Assembly (NCBI GenBank): GCA_021845835.1
Contig: JAJZVE010000214.1
Span: 1-7,487 of the forward strand
DNA length: 7,487 bases
DNA from: Pseudomonadota bacterium
GTDB taxonomy: Bacteria; Pseudomonadota; Alphaproteobacteria; Acetobacterales; Acetobacteraceae
Reading direction: 5' to 3'
Each line of letters opens with the position of its first letter. The stretch's first letter is position 1. Positions 1-5,847 of this stretch are shown one piece after another. The notes below the pieces were generated by a model. The model was not told where the DNA came from, did not search any database, and was given only the letters and a program-made list of their open reading frames with translations. Position numbers and translations under genes: made by a program.

Positions 1-292
1 CAGCTTTGTCCTCATGCAGCGCATCCTGCTGCTGCTGCCCGATGGGAAGGTGCGTGCGGACTGCGTGCCGCAGCCGGGCGCCGAGGGACTGGGCTGGAGC
101 GAGTCGCCGCGCGGGTCGCTGTTCTACGCGGTGCATTTCGACGCGAACGGGCGATTCGCGCGGGTGAAGGTGAAGTCGCCGTCCTTCTCCAACTGGCGCG
201 TGTTCCCGTCCACGGTCCACGACACCAACATGATGGACTACGCGATCAACGAGGCGAGCTTCGGCCTCACCGTCTCCGGCTGCGCGCGATAG
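1..292 (+). CDS. Hydrogenase-like (NuoD/HycE-type) large subunit, 3' end only
   Basis: This is the C-terminal 96 residues of a protein that starts before the window; the reading frame enters at base 2 and ends with TAG at 290-292. The segment GWSESPRGSLFYAVHFD followed by KVKSPSFSNW matches the C-terminal region shared by complex I NuoD and group 4 hydrogenase large subunits (HycE, HyfG, EchE, CooH). In true hydrogenases this region ends in a DPCxxC motif whose two Cys bind Ni and Fe, followed by a cleaved tail. Here the protein ends SFGLTVSGCAR: no CxxC, one Cys near the terminus and no tail, which is closer to NuoD. The next gene starts 10 nt downstream and encodes the partner small subunit. 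I infer a subunit of an Ehr-type (hydrogenase-related) membrane complex. The N-terminal CxxC, if any, lies outside the window. Confidence 0.85.
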   Translation, partial: SFVLMQRILLLLPDGKVRADCVPQPGAEGLGWSESPRGSLFYAVHFDANGRFARVKVKSPSFSNWRVFPSTVHDTNMMDYAINEASFGLTVSGCAR

Positions 293-302
293 GGAGAGGC
301 GA

Positions 303-1100
303 ATGGCGCTCTGGACCCTGATCGGGCTCGCGGAAGGCAAGGCCAGCACCTCCTGGCCACGCCGCGGTGCGCCGGACGGCCAGGACGGCCTGCTCGGCAT
401 GCCGCGCTACGACCCCGGGGCGTGCCGCGAGGACTGCCGCGATTGCGCCGACGCCTGCCCAACCGGGGCGATCACGGTCCGGCCGGAAGAGCGGCTGTGG
501 GTGGATTACGGGCGCTGCGTGGTCTGCCAGCTCTGCACCGAAGCCTGCCCGACCGGGGCGATGCGCACCTCCTCCGACTGGGCCTTCGGGGTCACGGACC
601 GCGCCGATCTCGTCTGGTCGGCGGAGCCCGCACCGGCCCCCACGCCGGCGGGTACCGCGCGCCAGCGCCGGCCGTTCCGCCGCAGCCTGCACATCCGCCA
701 CGTCGATGCCGGATCCTGCAACGGCTGCGAGTCCGAGCTGCAGGCGCTGAACAACCCGTTCTACAACCTGCACCGACTCGGCATTTTCTTCACACCTTCG
801 CCGCGTTTCGCCGACCTGCTGCTGGTCACCGGGCCAGTCACTCACGCCATGCGGGAGCCGTTGCTTGCCACCTACGCGGCGATGCCGGAGCCGCGCTGGG
901 TGATGGCCGTCGGCACCTGCGCGGTCTCGGGCGGCATCGCCGGCGGCGGCCATGCCTGCGGCAACGGCCTCGAAGGCGTGCTGCCGGTGGATGTCTTCCT
1001 GCCTGGCTGCCCGCCCAACCCGGCCGCCATCATCGAGGCCCTGCTGATGTTCCTTGGCCGCATGCCGCAGCGGGTCAAAGGAGGGCGCCTTGGCGAATGA
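303..1100 (+). CDS. Fused two-cluster ferredoxin and NuoB/HycG-like hydrogenase small subunit
   Basis: The 265-residue protein has two parts. Residues about 35-95 form a bacterial-type ferredoxin domain with ligand sets Cys41, 45, 48, 52 (CxxxCxxCxxxCP) and Cys72, 75, 78, 82 (CxxCxxCxxxCP), predicting two 4Fe-4S clusters as in HycF/NuoI. A Pro/Ala-rich linker follows (about 107-122). Residues about 128-253 match the NuoB/[NiFe]-hydrogenase small subunit, with GSCNGCE (Cys139, Cys142), GTCAVSGG (Cys206) and LPGCPPNP (Cys236), the four ligands of the proximal cluster. The CxxC arrangement is of hydrogenase type rather than the CC of complex I NuoB. No twin-arginine signal is present, so it should sit on the cytoplasmic face. 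In E. coli Hyc/Hyf these two functions are separate proteins. The ATG at 303 follows GGGAGAGG at good spacing. The role is electron transfer through three clusters toward the large subunit; the redox partner is unknown. Confidence 0.9.
   Translation: MALWTLIGLAEGKASTSWPRRGAPDGQDGLLGMPRYDPGACREDCRDCADACPTGAITVRPEERLWVDYGRCVVCQLCTEACPTGAMRTSSDWAFGVTDRADLVWSAEPAPAPTPAGTARQRRPFRRSLHIRHVDAGSCNGCESELQALNNPFYNLHRLGIFFTPSPRFADLLLVTGPVTHAMREPLLATYAAMPEPRWVMAVGTCAVSGGIAGGGHACGNGLEGVLPVDVFLPGCPPNPAAIIEALLMFLGRMPQRVKGGRLGE
1077..1092 (+). promoter_or_regulatory. Shine-Dalgarno that fixes a TTG start inside the upstream gene
   Basis: AAAGGAGGG at 1077-1085 lies 4 nt before TTG at 1090. An in-frame TTG at 1054 has no comparable site and would place the start deep inside the upstream gene, so 1090 is preferred. 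The start lies 11 nt before the end of the upstream stop codon, an arrangement that usually gives translational coupling. Confidence 0.75.
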
Positions 1101-3081
1101 CCTGCTGGCCGCCGCGGCGCTGCTCTGGCTCGCCGGCGGCTCCCTGGCGCTGATCCGCGGCGCGGCCGGGGCAGCGCCGGCGGCCCTGGTCCTCGGCGGT
1201 CTCGCCGCCGTTGCCGCCGCGGTGATCGCGCTGCCCGGCGGCACCGCGACGGCGCTGCTGCCGCTCCGCATGACCGGCGAGGCAACGCTGTTCCGCCTCA
1301 CGCCGGAGGCGCTCTGGCTGATGGGGTTCGGGCTGGTGCCGGCCATCCTGGCCTGCTGGCTCGGCACGCCTGCGCGCGCCGCGCGCGGCCCGTGGTGCTT
1401 CGGCGCGGCGGCCAGCCTGCTCGGCGCGCTCGGCGTATTCGGCGTGCAGCACGGCGGTTTTTTCCTGCTGTCCTGGGAACTGATGAGCCTCGGCGGCGCG
1501 GTCATGATCCTGGGCGAGCGCCGGTCGGCGGCGCCCGGCATGCCGGTGCTGTTCATGCTCGGGCTGCTGGAGGTCGGCGCGGTCGCCCTGCTGGTCGCGG
1601 TGCTGCTGCTGGCGGCACCCGCGCAGGGCCTCGGGTTCGCGGGCTTTGTCGGCGGCGCGGCGAGCCTGCCGGTCTGGCTGCGCGGCCTGATCGGCGTGCT
1701 GCTGGTGATCGGCTGCGGCGCCAAGCTCGGCCTGCTGCCGTTCTACGAGTGGTTCCCCGGCGCCTACGGCGCGGGCAGCGGCGCGTCCGGCGCGATCCTG
1801 TCGGGCGTGGTGCTGAACGCCGCGTTCTTCGCCCTCAGCCGCGGCCTGCTGGGCTGGCTGCCGGTGGACCGGCTGTACGGCCTGGGCATCTTCGTGGTCG
1901 CGATCGGCGTGCTCAGCGCCATCCTGGCGGTGCTCTACGCCTTCCAGCAGGAGGACTGGCGCGCCCTGCTCAGCTTCTCCTCGGCCGAGAACGCGGCGAT
2001 CGCGGTCGCGGTCCTGGGGGCGGCGATGCTGTTCCGCGACGGCGCGCTGCCGGACCTTGCCGGGCTGGCCTGGACCGTGGCGCTGCTGCATATGGCCGGG
2101 CACGCGCTGGCCAAAGGCGCGCTGTTCCTGACCGCCGATGGCGTCCTGCAGGCGACCGGCGGCTACGCGATCGGCCACACTCTGCTCGCCCGGCGCAGTT
2201 CGTTCGTGTTCGGGGTCGGGGCGCTGTTCGCCGCGATGAGCCTCGCCGCGATGCCGCCGCAGGCCGGCTTCGTCAGCGAATGGTACGTGTTCCAGACCGT
2301 ATTCCAGGGCTTTCATCTGCCCGATCTGGCCGGACGGCTCACGCTGGCGCTGGCCGGCGCCGGGCTGGCGCTGACCGCCGCGATCGCCTTCGCGACCTTC
2401 GTGAAGGTGCTCGGCCTCGGGCTGTTCGGCGGTGGCGCCCAGATCGCCGCCGTACCGCCGGCGCGCACCACCGCCGCCGTGGGGCTGCTGGGCGTCGCGG
2501 TGCTGGCGCTTGCGGTCGGCATGCCGGCCTGGCTGCCCGCGCTCGCCGGGGCCGCGGCGGCGCGGTTCGGCAGCCACGCGCCGCAGCTGATGCATGACGG
2601 GCTGCTGCTGGTGCCGCTGACCGCCAGCTTCGCGTTCATCTCGCCGAGCCTGCTGGTGATCGTCATGCCGCTGCTGGCGTTGCTGCCGGCCTCGCTGCTG
2701 CTGCTCGCTGGACGGCGCCACGCGGTCCGGCGCGTGCCGGTCTGGTACGGCGGATCGCACCCGGATCCGCGCCGCACCGCGACCACCGCGCTCACCTTCT
2801 CGAACGCGCTGCGTACCTTCTACAGCTTCATCTATCGGCCGCGCATCGAGACCACGCGGGAGTCGCGGGTGCGGGAATACTTCGTGACCCGCCTCGCCTT
2901 CACCCACGAGGTCGCGCCGGTGTTCGGCCCCTACCTGTTCGCACCGGCGGTCCGCCTCGTGCGCCGCGCCGCGGAGTGCCTGCGGCCGCTCCAGTCGGGG
3001 CATCTCAACTTTTATCTCGCACTGATCGGGCTGCTGCTGGTGGTGATCCTCGGCCTCGCCCTGTGGGCGCCCGGCGGATGA
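1090..3081 (+). CDS. hyfB: HyfB/NuoL-like proton-translocating membrane subunit
   Basis: The protein has 663 residues from the TTG start, close to E. coli HyfB (about 670). It is almost entirely hydrophobic, with many predicted membrane segments and a short polar stretch near 555-625 before a final helix, as in HyfB. It belongs to the Mrp-antiporter/NuoL/HyfB family, which carries ion translocation in complex I and group 4 hydrogenases. Expected functional residues are visible: Glu130 in LLSWELMSL (the NuoL TM5 Glu), Lys212 in GCGAKLGLLPFYEWFPGA (TM7 Lys), His338 and Lys342 in HMAGHALAKGALFL (TM8), and Glu397 in GFVSEW with Lys439 in FVKVLGLGLFG further on. The ion path therefore looks intact. 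It overlaps the small-subunit gene by 11 nt and is the last gene of the operon in this window. HycC is the nearest alternative name; length and the C-terminal tail favour HyfB. Confidence 0.88.
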   Translation: MANDLLAAAALLWLAGGSLALIRGAAGAAPAALVLGGLAAVAAAVIALPGGTATALLPLRMTGEATLFRLTPEALWLMGFGLVPAILACWLGTPARAARGPWCFGAAASLLGALGVFGVQHGGFFLLSWELMSLGGAVMILGERRSAAPGMPVLFMLGLLEVGAVALLVAVLLLAAPAQGLGFAGFVGGAASLPVWLRGLIGVLLVIGCGAKLGLLPFYEWFPGAYGAGSGASGAILSGVVLNAAFFALSRGLLGWLPVDRLYGLGIFVVAIGVLSAILAVLYAFQQEDWRALLSFSSAENAAIAVAVLGAAMLFRDGALPDLAGLAWTVALLHMAGHALAKGALFLTADGVLQATGGYAIGHTLLARRSSFVFGVGALFAAMSLAAMPPQAGFVSEWYVFQTVFQGFHLPDLAGRLTLALAGAGLALTAAIAFATFVKVLGLGLFGGGAQIAAVPPARTTAAVGLLGVAVLALAVGMPAWLPALAGAAAARFGSHAPQLMHDGLLLVPLTASFAFISPSLLVIVMPLLALLPASLLLLAGRRHAVRRVPVWYGGSHPDPRRTATTALTFSNALRTFYSFIYRPRIETTRESRVREYFVTRLAFTHEVAPVFGPYLFAPAVRLVRRAAECLRPLQSGHLNFYLALIGLLLVVILGLALWAPGG

Positions 3082-3249
3082 GGCGCGCGGCGACCCGCCC
3101 TCTTGAGCGCCGGGCCACGAAAGCTTATGTGTCTGCTTGTGGCAGGAGGCTACGAAAATGACGCCACCGTGGCAGATTGCATCGGCATAACTGCTGAACA
3201 ATGACTGGAGGTGATTGCTCCGAGTCCGCACAATCTGGACGTGGCTTTG

Positions 3250-3283
3250 CCGGCAAGCGCCGGAATGAGCGCCGCTTGGCGCT
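3250..3283. repeat. Two tandem short hairpins
   Basis: CCGGC-AAGC-GCCGG at 3250-3263 is a 5-bp stem with a 4-nt loop. AGCGCC-GCTT-GGCGCT at 3268-3283 is a perfect 6-bp stem with a 4-nt loop. Neither is followed by a T-run on either strand. They lie between convergent genes and may help terminate or stabilise transcripts; this is inference. Confidence 0.45.
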
Positions 3284-3288
3284 GACAG

Positions 3289-3330
3289 AGGGGCGGGCCT
3301 GACGCATAGGCGAAGGCCCGCTTCCCGTTT
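3289..3330. terminator. Candidate bidirectional terminator hairpin
   Basis: GCGGGCCT (3293-3300) pairs perfectly with AGGCCCGC (3314-3321) around a 13-nt loop. The stem extends outward by two G-T pairs and a G-C pair to about 11 bp. On the + strand it is followed by a weak TTCCCGTTT. It could end transcripts from the hyfB-like gene or, read on the minus strand, from the tRNA-Cys gene. No long U-run exists on either side, so the call is tentative. Confidence 0.4.
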
Positions 3331-3377
3331 CAGACGGCTGGCCGGAACCCCGGGGCAAGACGCGACACCACCGTCAG

Positions 3378-3451
3378 TGGAGGTCCGGGCGGGAATCGAA
3401 CCCACATTCACAGATTTGCAGTCTGCTGCCTCACCACTCGGCCACCGGACC
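3378..3451 (-). tRNA. tRNA-Cys (anticodon GCA)
   Basis: The reverse complement folds into a full 74-nt cloverleaf. The acceptor stem GGTCCGG/CCGGACC has 7 perfect pairs, and the D arm contains AGTGGTGAGGC. The anticodon stem GCAGA/TCTGT has the loop CTGCAAA, giving anticodon GCA for cysteine. The T stem GTGGG/CCCGC has loop TTCGATT and one T-G pair. Discriminator T and CCA are encoded at the 3' end (3378-3380 on the + strand as TGG). It is transcribed toward the hydrogenase-like operon and has no tRNA neighbours. A + strand ORF running across it is spurious. Confidence 0.97.
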
Positions 3452-3467
3452 CGACGGGTAGAGATGG

Positions 3468-3497
3468 TGCATACCAGCGTGGAAGGGGAGGGGGCAA
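3468..3497 (-). promoter_or_regulatory. Candidate promoter of tRNA-Cys
   Basis: On the minus strand TTGCCC (3497-3492) and TATGCA (3473-3468) are separated by 18 nt. This would start transcription about 10 nt before the tRNA 5' end at 3451. The match to the sigma-70 consensus is partial, but placement is right for a tRNA gene. Confidence 0.4.
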
Positions 3498-3595
3498 CCC
3501 CGTGCCGCGGCCCGCGCGGGCGCCCGCCGCGCCCCCCGGCCGCAGGCGTGTGCGGGGCGCAGGTCGGCGCCCGGGCGGGGGCGGGTCCGGTCCGG

Positions 3596-3623
3596 CTTGT
3601 TGCGGGGCGGTGCGGCTTCTAAT
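3596..3623 (+). promoter_or_regulatory. Candidate promoter of the methyltransferase-tolC-popZ genes
   Basis: TCTAAT at 3618-3623 matches five of six bases of the -10 consensus and is one of the few A/T-rich spots in this region. CTTGTT at 3596-3601 lies 16 nt upstream as a possible -35, similar to the alphaproteobacterial CTTG form. The predicted start near 3630 would give a leader of about 30 nt to the ATG at 3660. Confidence 0.4.
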
Positions 3624-3659
3624 AAGGACGCCGCGCGCCGCCTGCGCTTCCGAGGTGTC

Positions 3660-4325
3660 ATGGACCGCCAATTCATCGACTATGCCGAGGCCCGCAACCT
3701 GATGGTGGACGGGCAGATTCGGCCGAACCGCGTGTATGACCGCCGGCTGCTGGACGCCATGCGCAGCCTGCCGCGCGAACGCTTCGTGCCCCCGCACGCC
3801 ATCCCGCTCGCCTATTCGGATGAGGACGTGCCGATCGCCCCCGGCCGCGTGCTGATGGAGCCGATGGCGATCGCCCGCCTGATCGAACTCGCCCAGGTGC
3901 GGCAGGGGGAGCGGGCGCTGGTGGTCGGCTGCGGCAGCGGCTATGGCGCCGCGCTGCTGGCCGCCTGCGGCGCGCAGGTGACGGCCCTGGAGCAGGACGA
4001 CACGCTGCTGGCGCTGGCGCGGCAGGCGCTCGCGGGCATCGCCGGCGTCAGCCTGGTCGGCGGACCGCTGCGCGATGGCTGGCCGCAGGGGGCGCCCTAC
4101 GACCTGCTGTTGATCGAGGGCGCGGCCGACGAGGTGCCGGAGGCGCTGATCGCGCAGATCCGCCAGCCCGGCGGGCGACTGGTCGGCGTGCTGATCGGTG
4201 CGGACCGCATCGGCCATGCCGGCGTGGGCGAGCCCAGCGCGGGCGGACTGAGCTTCCGGCCGGCGTTCGACTGCGCCACCCAGGTATTGCCGGCGCTGCG
4301 CCGGCAGTCGGGGTTTGTCTTCTGA
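3660..4325 (+). CDS. PCMT-family (protein-L-isoaspartate O-methyltransferase-like) methyltransferase
   Basis: The protein has 221 residues from ATG 3660, which follows GAGG at 3652-3655; frame upstream of this ATG looks non-coding. The N-terminal part (RNLMVDGQIRPNRVYDRRLLDAMRSLPRERFVP, residues 12-44, shown in pieces) is typical of the PCMT family. The SAM-binding motif I is LVVGCGSGYGAALL (87-100), with the acidic ribose ligand at Glu111. LLLIEGAADEVP (150-160) and PGGRLVGVL (170-178) continue the Rossmann fold. The canonical substrate-loop motif GQTISQP of Pcm is replaced by GRVLMEP (62-68). This LMEP form is what I recall for the alphaproteobacterial paralog next to tolC, so true isoaspartate repair activity is uncertain. 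It is probably cytoplasmic. A 64-nt gap precedes the tolC-like gene, suggesting co-transcription. Confidence 0.85.
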   Translation: MDRQFIDYAEARNLMVDGQIRPNRVYDRRLLDAMRSLPRERFVPPHAIPLAYSDEDVPIAPGRVLMEPMAIARLIELAQVRQGERALVVGCGSGYGAALLAACGAQVTALEQDDTLLALARQALAGIAGVSLVGGPLRDGWPQGAPYDLLLIEGAADEVPEALIAQIRQPGGRLVGVLIGADRIGHAGVGEPSAGGLSFRPAFDCATQVLPALRRQSGFVF

Positions 4326-4389
4326 TAGCGATGGCGTGCGCCGCCGCCCTGTGGCAGACGTCGGCGCGAGGATTTGCACGCAGGGACGG

Positions 4390-5835
4390 ATGAGGATGGT
4401 GTCACGCTCGGCAGTCGCGCTCGGTTTGGCCTGCCTGCTCAGCGCCGGCGGGGTGCAGGCGCAGGGGCTGGCCCCGGCGGCAGCCGGTCAGCCGGCCCGC
4501 ACGGGCGTGCCCAGCACGATCCAGGAGGCGCTCTCGCTCGCCTACGCGACCAACCCGACGCTGCAGACCAGCCGCGCGCAATTGCGCGCCGCTGACGAGA
4601 ATGTGCCCAAGGCACTGGCCGGCTGGCGGCCACAGGTGACGATCGGCGCGCAGGCGGGCAAGGCCTATGGCAGTTTCGGCAGTGTCGGGCCGACCGGGCC
4701 GGTGATCACGCCGTACAACTCGGTCGTACAGCAGGTGCAGGGGACGCTGACGCAGCCGGTCTATACCGGCGGCAAGGTGCCGGCGATGGTGCATCAGGCC
4801 AAGAATCAGGTCTATGCGACGCGGGCGCAATTGCTCGCCAGTGAAGAAACGACCCTGTTCAACACCGCCCAGGCCTATGTCAACGTGGTGCAGGCCGAGC
4901 AACTGCTGCAGATCGACGTGAACAACGAGCAGATCCTCACCAAGCAGCTGCAGTCCACCAACGACCGTTTCCGGGTCGGCGAGCTGACCCGCACCGACGT
5001 GGCGCAGGCGGAGGCGGCGCTGGCCAGCGCCACCGCGCAGCGGGAGACGGCGGAGGGTACGCTGCAGGCGGCGCGCGCTACCTATGAACAACTCGTCGGC
5101 GTGCCGCCGCCGCCGCATCTGGCGGCACCGCAGCCGCTGCAATTGCCGGTGCGCACGATCGAGGACGCGCAGGCGGTGGCCGGGCGCAACAACCCCAACG
5201 TGGTGGCGGCGCTGTTCAACGACGTCGCGGCGCGCGATGCGTTCGACGTGGCCTATGCCGCCCTGATGCCGACGGTCGGCATCCAGATCACCGCGGTGCA
5301 CAGCAAGAACGAATTCGGCCCGGGCTTTTCGGAAAACGGCGGCCTGATGCTCGGCACGCTGAACCTGCCGATCTATCAGGGCGGCGGCGAATACGCGGCG
5401 ATCCGGCAGGCGCGCCAGCAGGAGATCCAGGCCCGCAAGCAACTGGAGGACCAGCGACGGACGGCGGTGCAGCAGGCGGCCTCGGCGTGGGAGCAGCTGG
5501 CCGCCGCGCGCGCCTCGATCGCCAGCAACCGCTCCGCGGTACGCGCCAACGAGATCGCGGTGGAGGGGCTGGAACGCGAGGCGATGGTCGGCAGCCGCAC
5601 CACGCTGGATGTGCTGATCGGCATCCAGTCGCTGCTGACCGCGCAGACGGCGCTGGTGCAGTCGCTGTCCAGCCTGGTCGTGTCCTCCTATCAGGTGGCA
5701 CAGGCGGCCGGGCGGCTCACCGCGCGCGACCTGAACCTGAACGTGCCGCTATACGATGACACCGCGTATTACAAGGCGGTGAAGAACCTCTGGATCGGCA
5801 CCGGCGACTATGCGACCCAGGATCCAGGCCGCTGA
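4390..5835 (+). CDS. tolC: TolC-family outer-membrane efflux channel
   Basis: The 481-residue protein begins with a Sec signal peptide: MRMVSR, a hydrophobic core, and a likely cleavage site after VQA (residue 24). Two OEP (outer membrane efflux protein) repeats follow. The first starts near TIQEALSLAYATNPTL with GWRPQVTIGAQAG; the second starts near EDAQAVAGRNNPNVV with ALMPTVGIQI. Long Gln/Ala-rich helices between them form the periplasmic tunnel. The end, TLDVLIGIQSLLTAQTALVQ followed by AAGRLTARDLNL and a Tyr-rich tail, is typical of type I secretion TolC proteins. It should form a trimeric outer-membrane duct working with inner-membrane pumps or ABC exporters, none of which is encoded here. 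ATG 4396 is an alternative start, 9 nt after AGGGA; the longer open frame back to 4315 would bury the signal peptide and is rejected. Confidence 0.92.
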   Translation: MRMVSRSAVALGLACLLSAGGVQAQGLAPAAAGQPARTGVPSTIQEALSLAYATNPTLQTSRAQLRAADENVPKALAGWRPQVTIGAQAGKAYGSFGSVGPTGPVITPYNSVVQQVQGTLTQPVYTGGKVPAMVHQAKNQVYATRAQLLASEETTLFNTAQAYVNVVQAEQLLQIDVNNEQILTKQLQSTNDRFRVGELTRTDVAQAEAALASATAQRETAEGTLQAARATYEQLVGVPPPPHLAAPQPLQLPVRTIEDAQAVAGRNNPNVVAALFNDVAARDAFDVAYAALMPTVGIQITAVHSKNEFGPGFSENGGLMLGTLNLPIYQGGGEYAAIRQARQQEIQARKQLEDQRRTAVQQAASAWEQLAAARASIASNRSAVRANEIAVEGLEREAMVGSRTTLDVLIGIQSLLTAQTALVQSLSSLVVSSYQVAQAAGRLTARDLNLNVPLYDDTAYYKAVKNLWIGTGDYATQDPGR

Positions 5836-5847
5836 ACGGGGCATCGC

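Larger units (their letters stand above)
3082..3377. other. Intergenic region between convergent hyfB-like gene and tRNA-Cys
   Basis: This 296-nt stretch shows no convincing gene. Bases about 3118-3240 are visibly richer in A/T than the surrounding sequence. They hold a strong AGGAGG (3144-3149) placed 8 nt before an ATG at 3158, which opens only a 10-codon ORF (MTPPWQIASA, stop at 3188-3190). A second short ORF from ATG 3201 (33 codons, to 3302) has no ribosome site and resembles nothing I recognise. Two imperfect repeats, GAAAATGAC (3154-3162) and GAACAATGAC (3196-3205), resemble the repeated motifs at the ends of IS21-family elements, but no transposase or second end is visible. Three hairpins follow at 3250-3321. 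Confidence 0.5.

Noticed and set aside
267..1724. Long minus-strand ORF of 485 codons opposite the hydrogenase-like genes
   Set aside because: Its translation is low-complexity Arg/Ala/Pro/Gln-rich and shows no family motif; the + strand frames here carry clear Cys motifs and membrane helices. It is a GC-rich shadow.
3201..3302. 33-codon ORF in the intergenic region
   Set aside because: It lacks a ribosome site, resembles no known small protein and runs across hairpin arms; not called as a gene.
1075..3411. Minus-strand ORF of 778 codons opposite the hyfB-like gene
   Set aside because: The predicted protein is dominated by Gln, Arg, His and Glu from the reverse complement of Leu/Ala/Gly codons, and it runs into the tRNA gene. 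No ribosome site or domain supports it.
3583..3596. GGTCCGGTCCGG near the tRNA, considered as an integration-site repeat of the tRNA end
   Set aside because: Only 7 bases are shared with the acceptor stem, no integrase gene is present, and the segment fits ordinary GC-rich sequence.
3377..3622. Plus-strand ORF starting at tRNA-Cys
   Set aside because: Its first third is the antisense of the tRNA and the rest is GC-rich non-coding sequence that contains candidate promoters.
4426..4440. Cys at residue 15 of the TolC-like protein, considered as a lipobox
   Set aside because: The preceding residues GLA do not fit a lipobox, which needs Leu or similar three residues before the Cys, and the Cys lies in the middle of the hydrophobic core; a Sec signal cleaved after VQA fits better.
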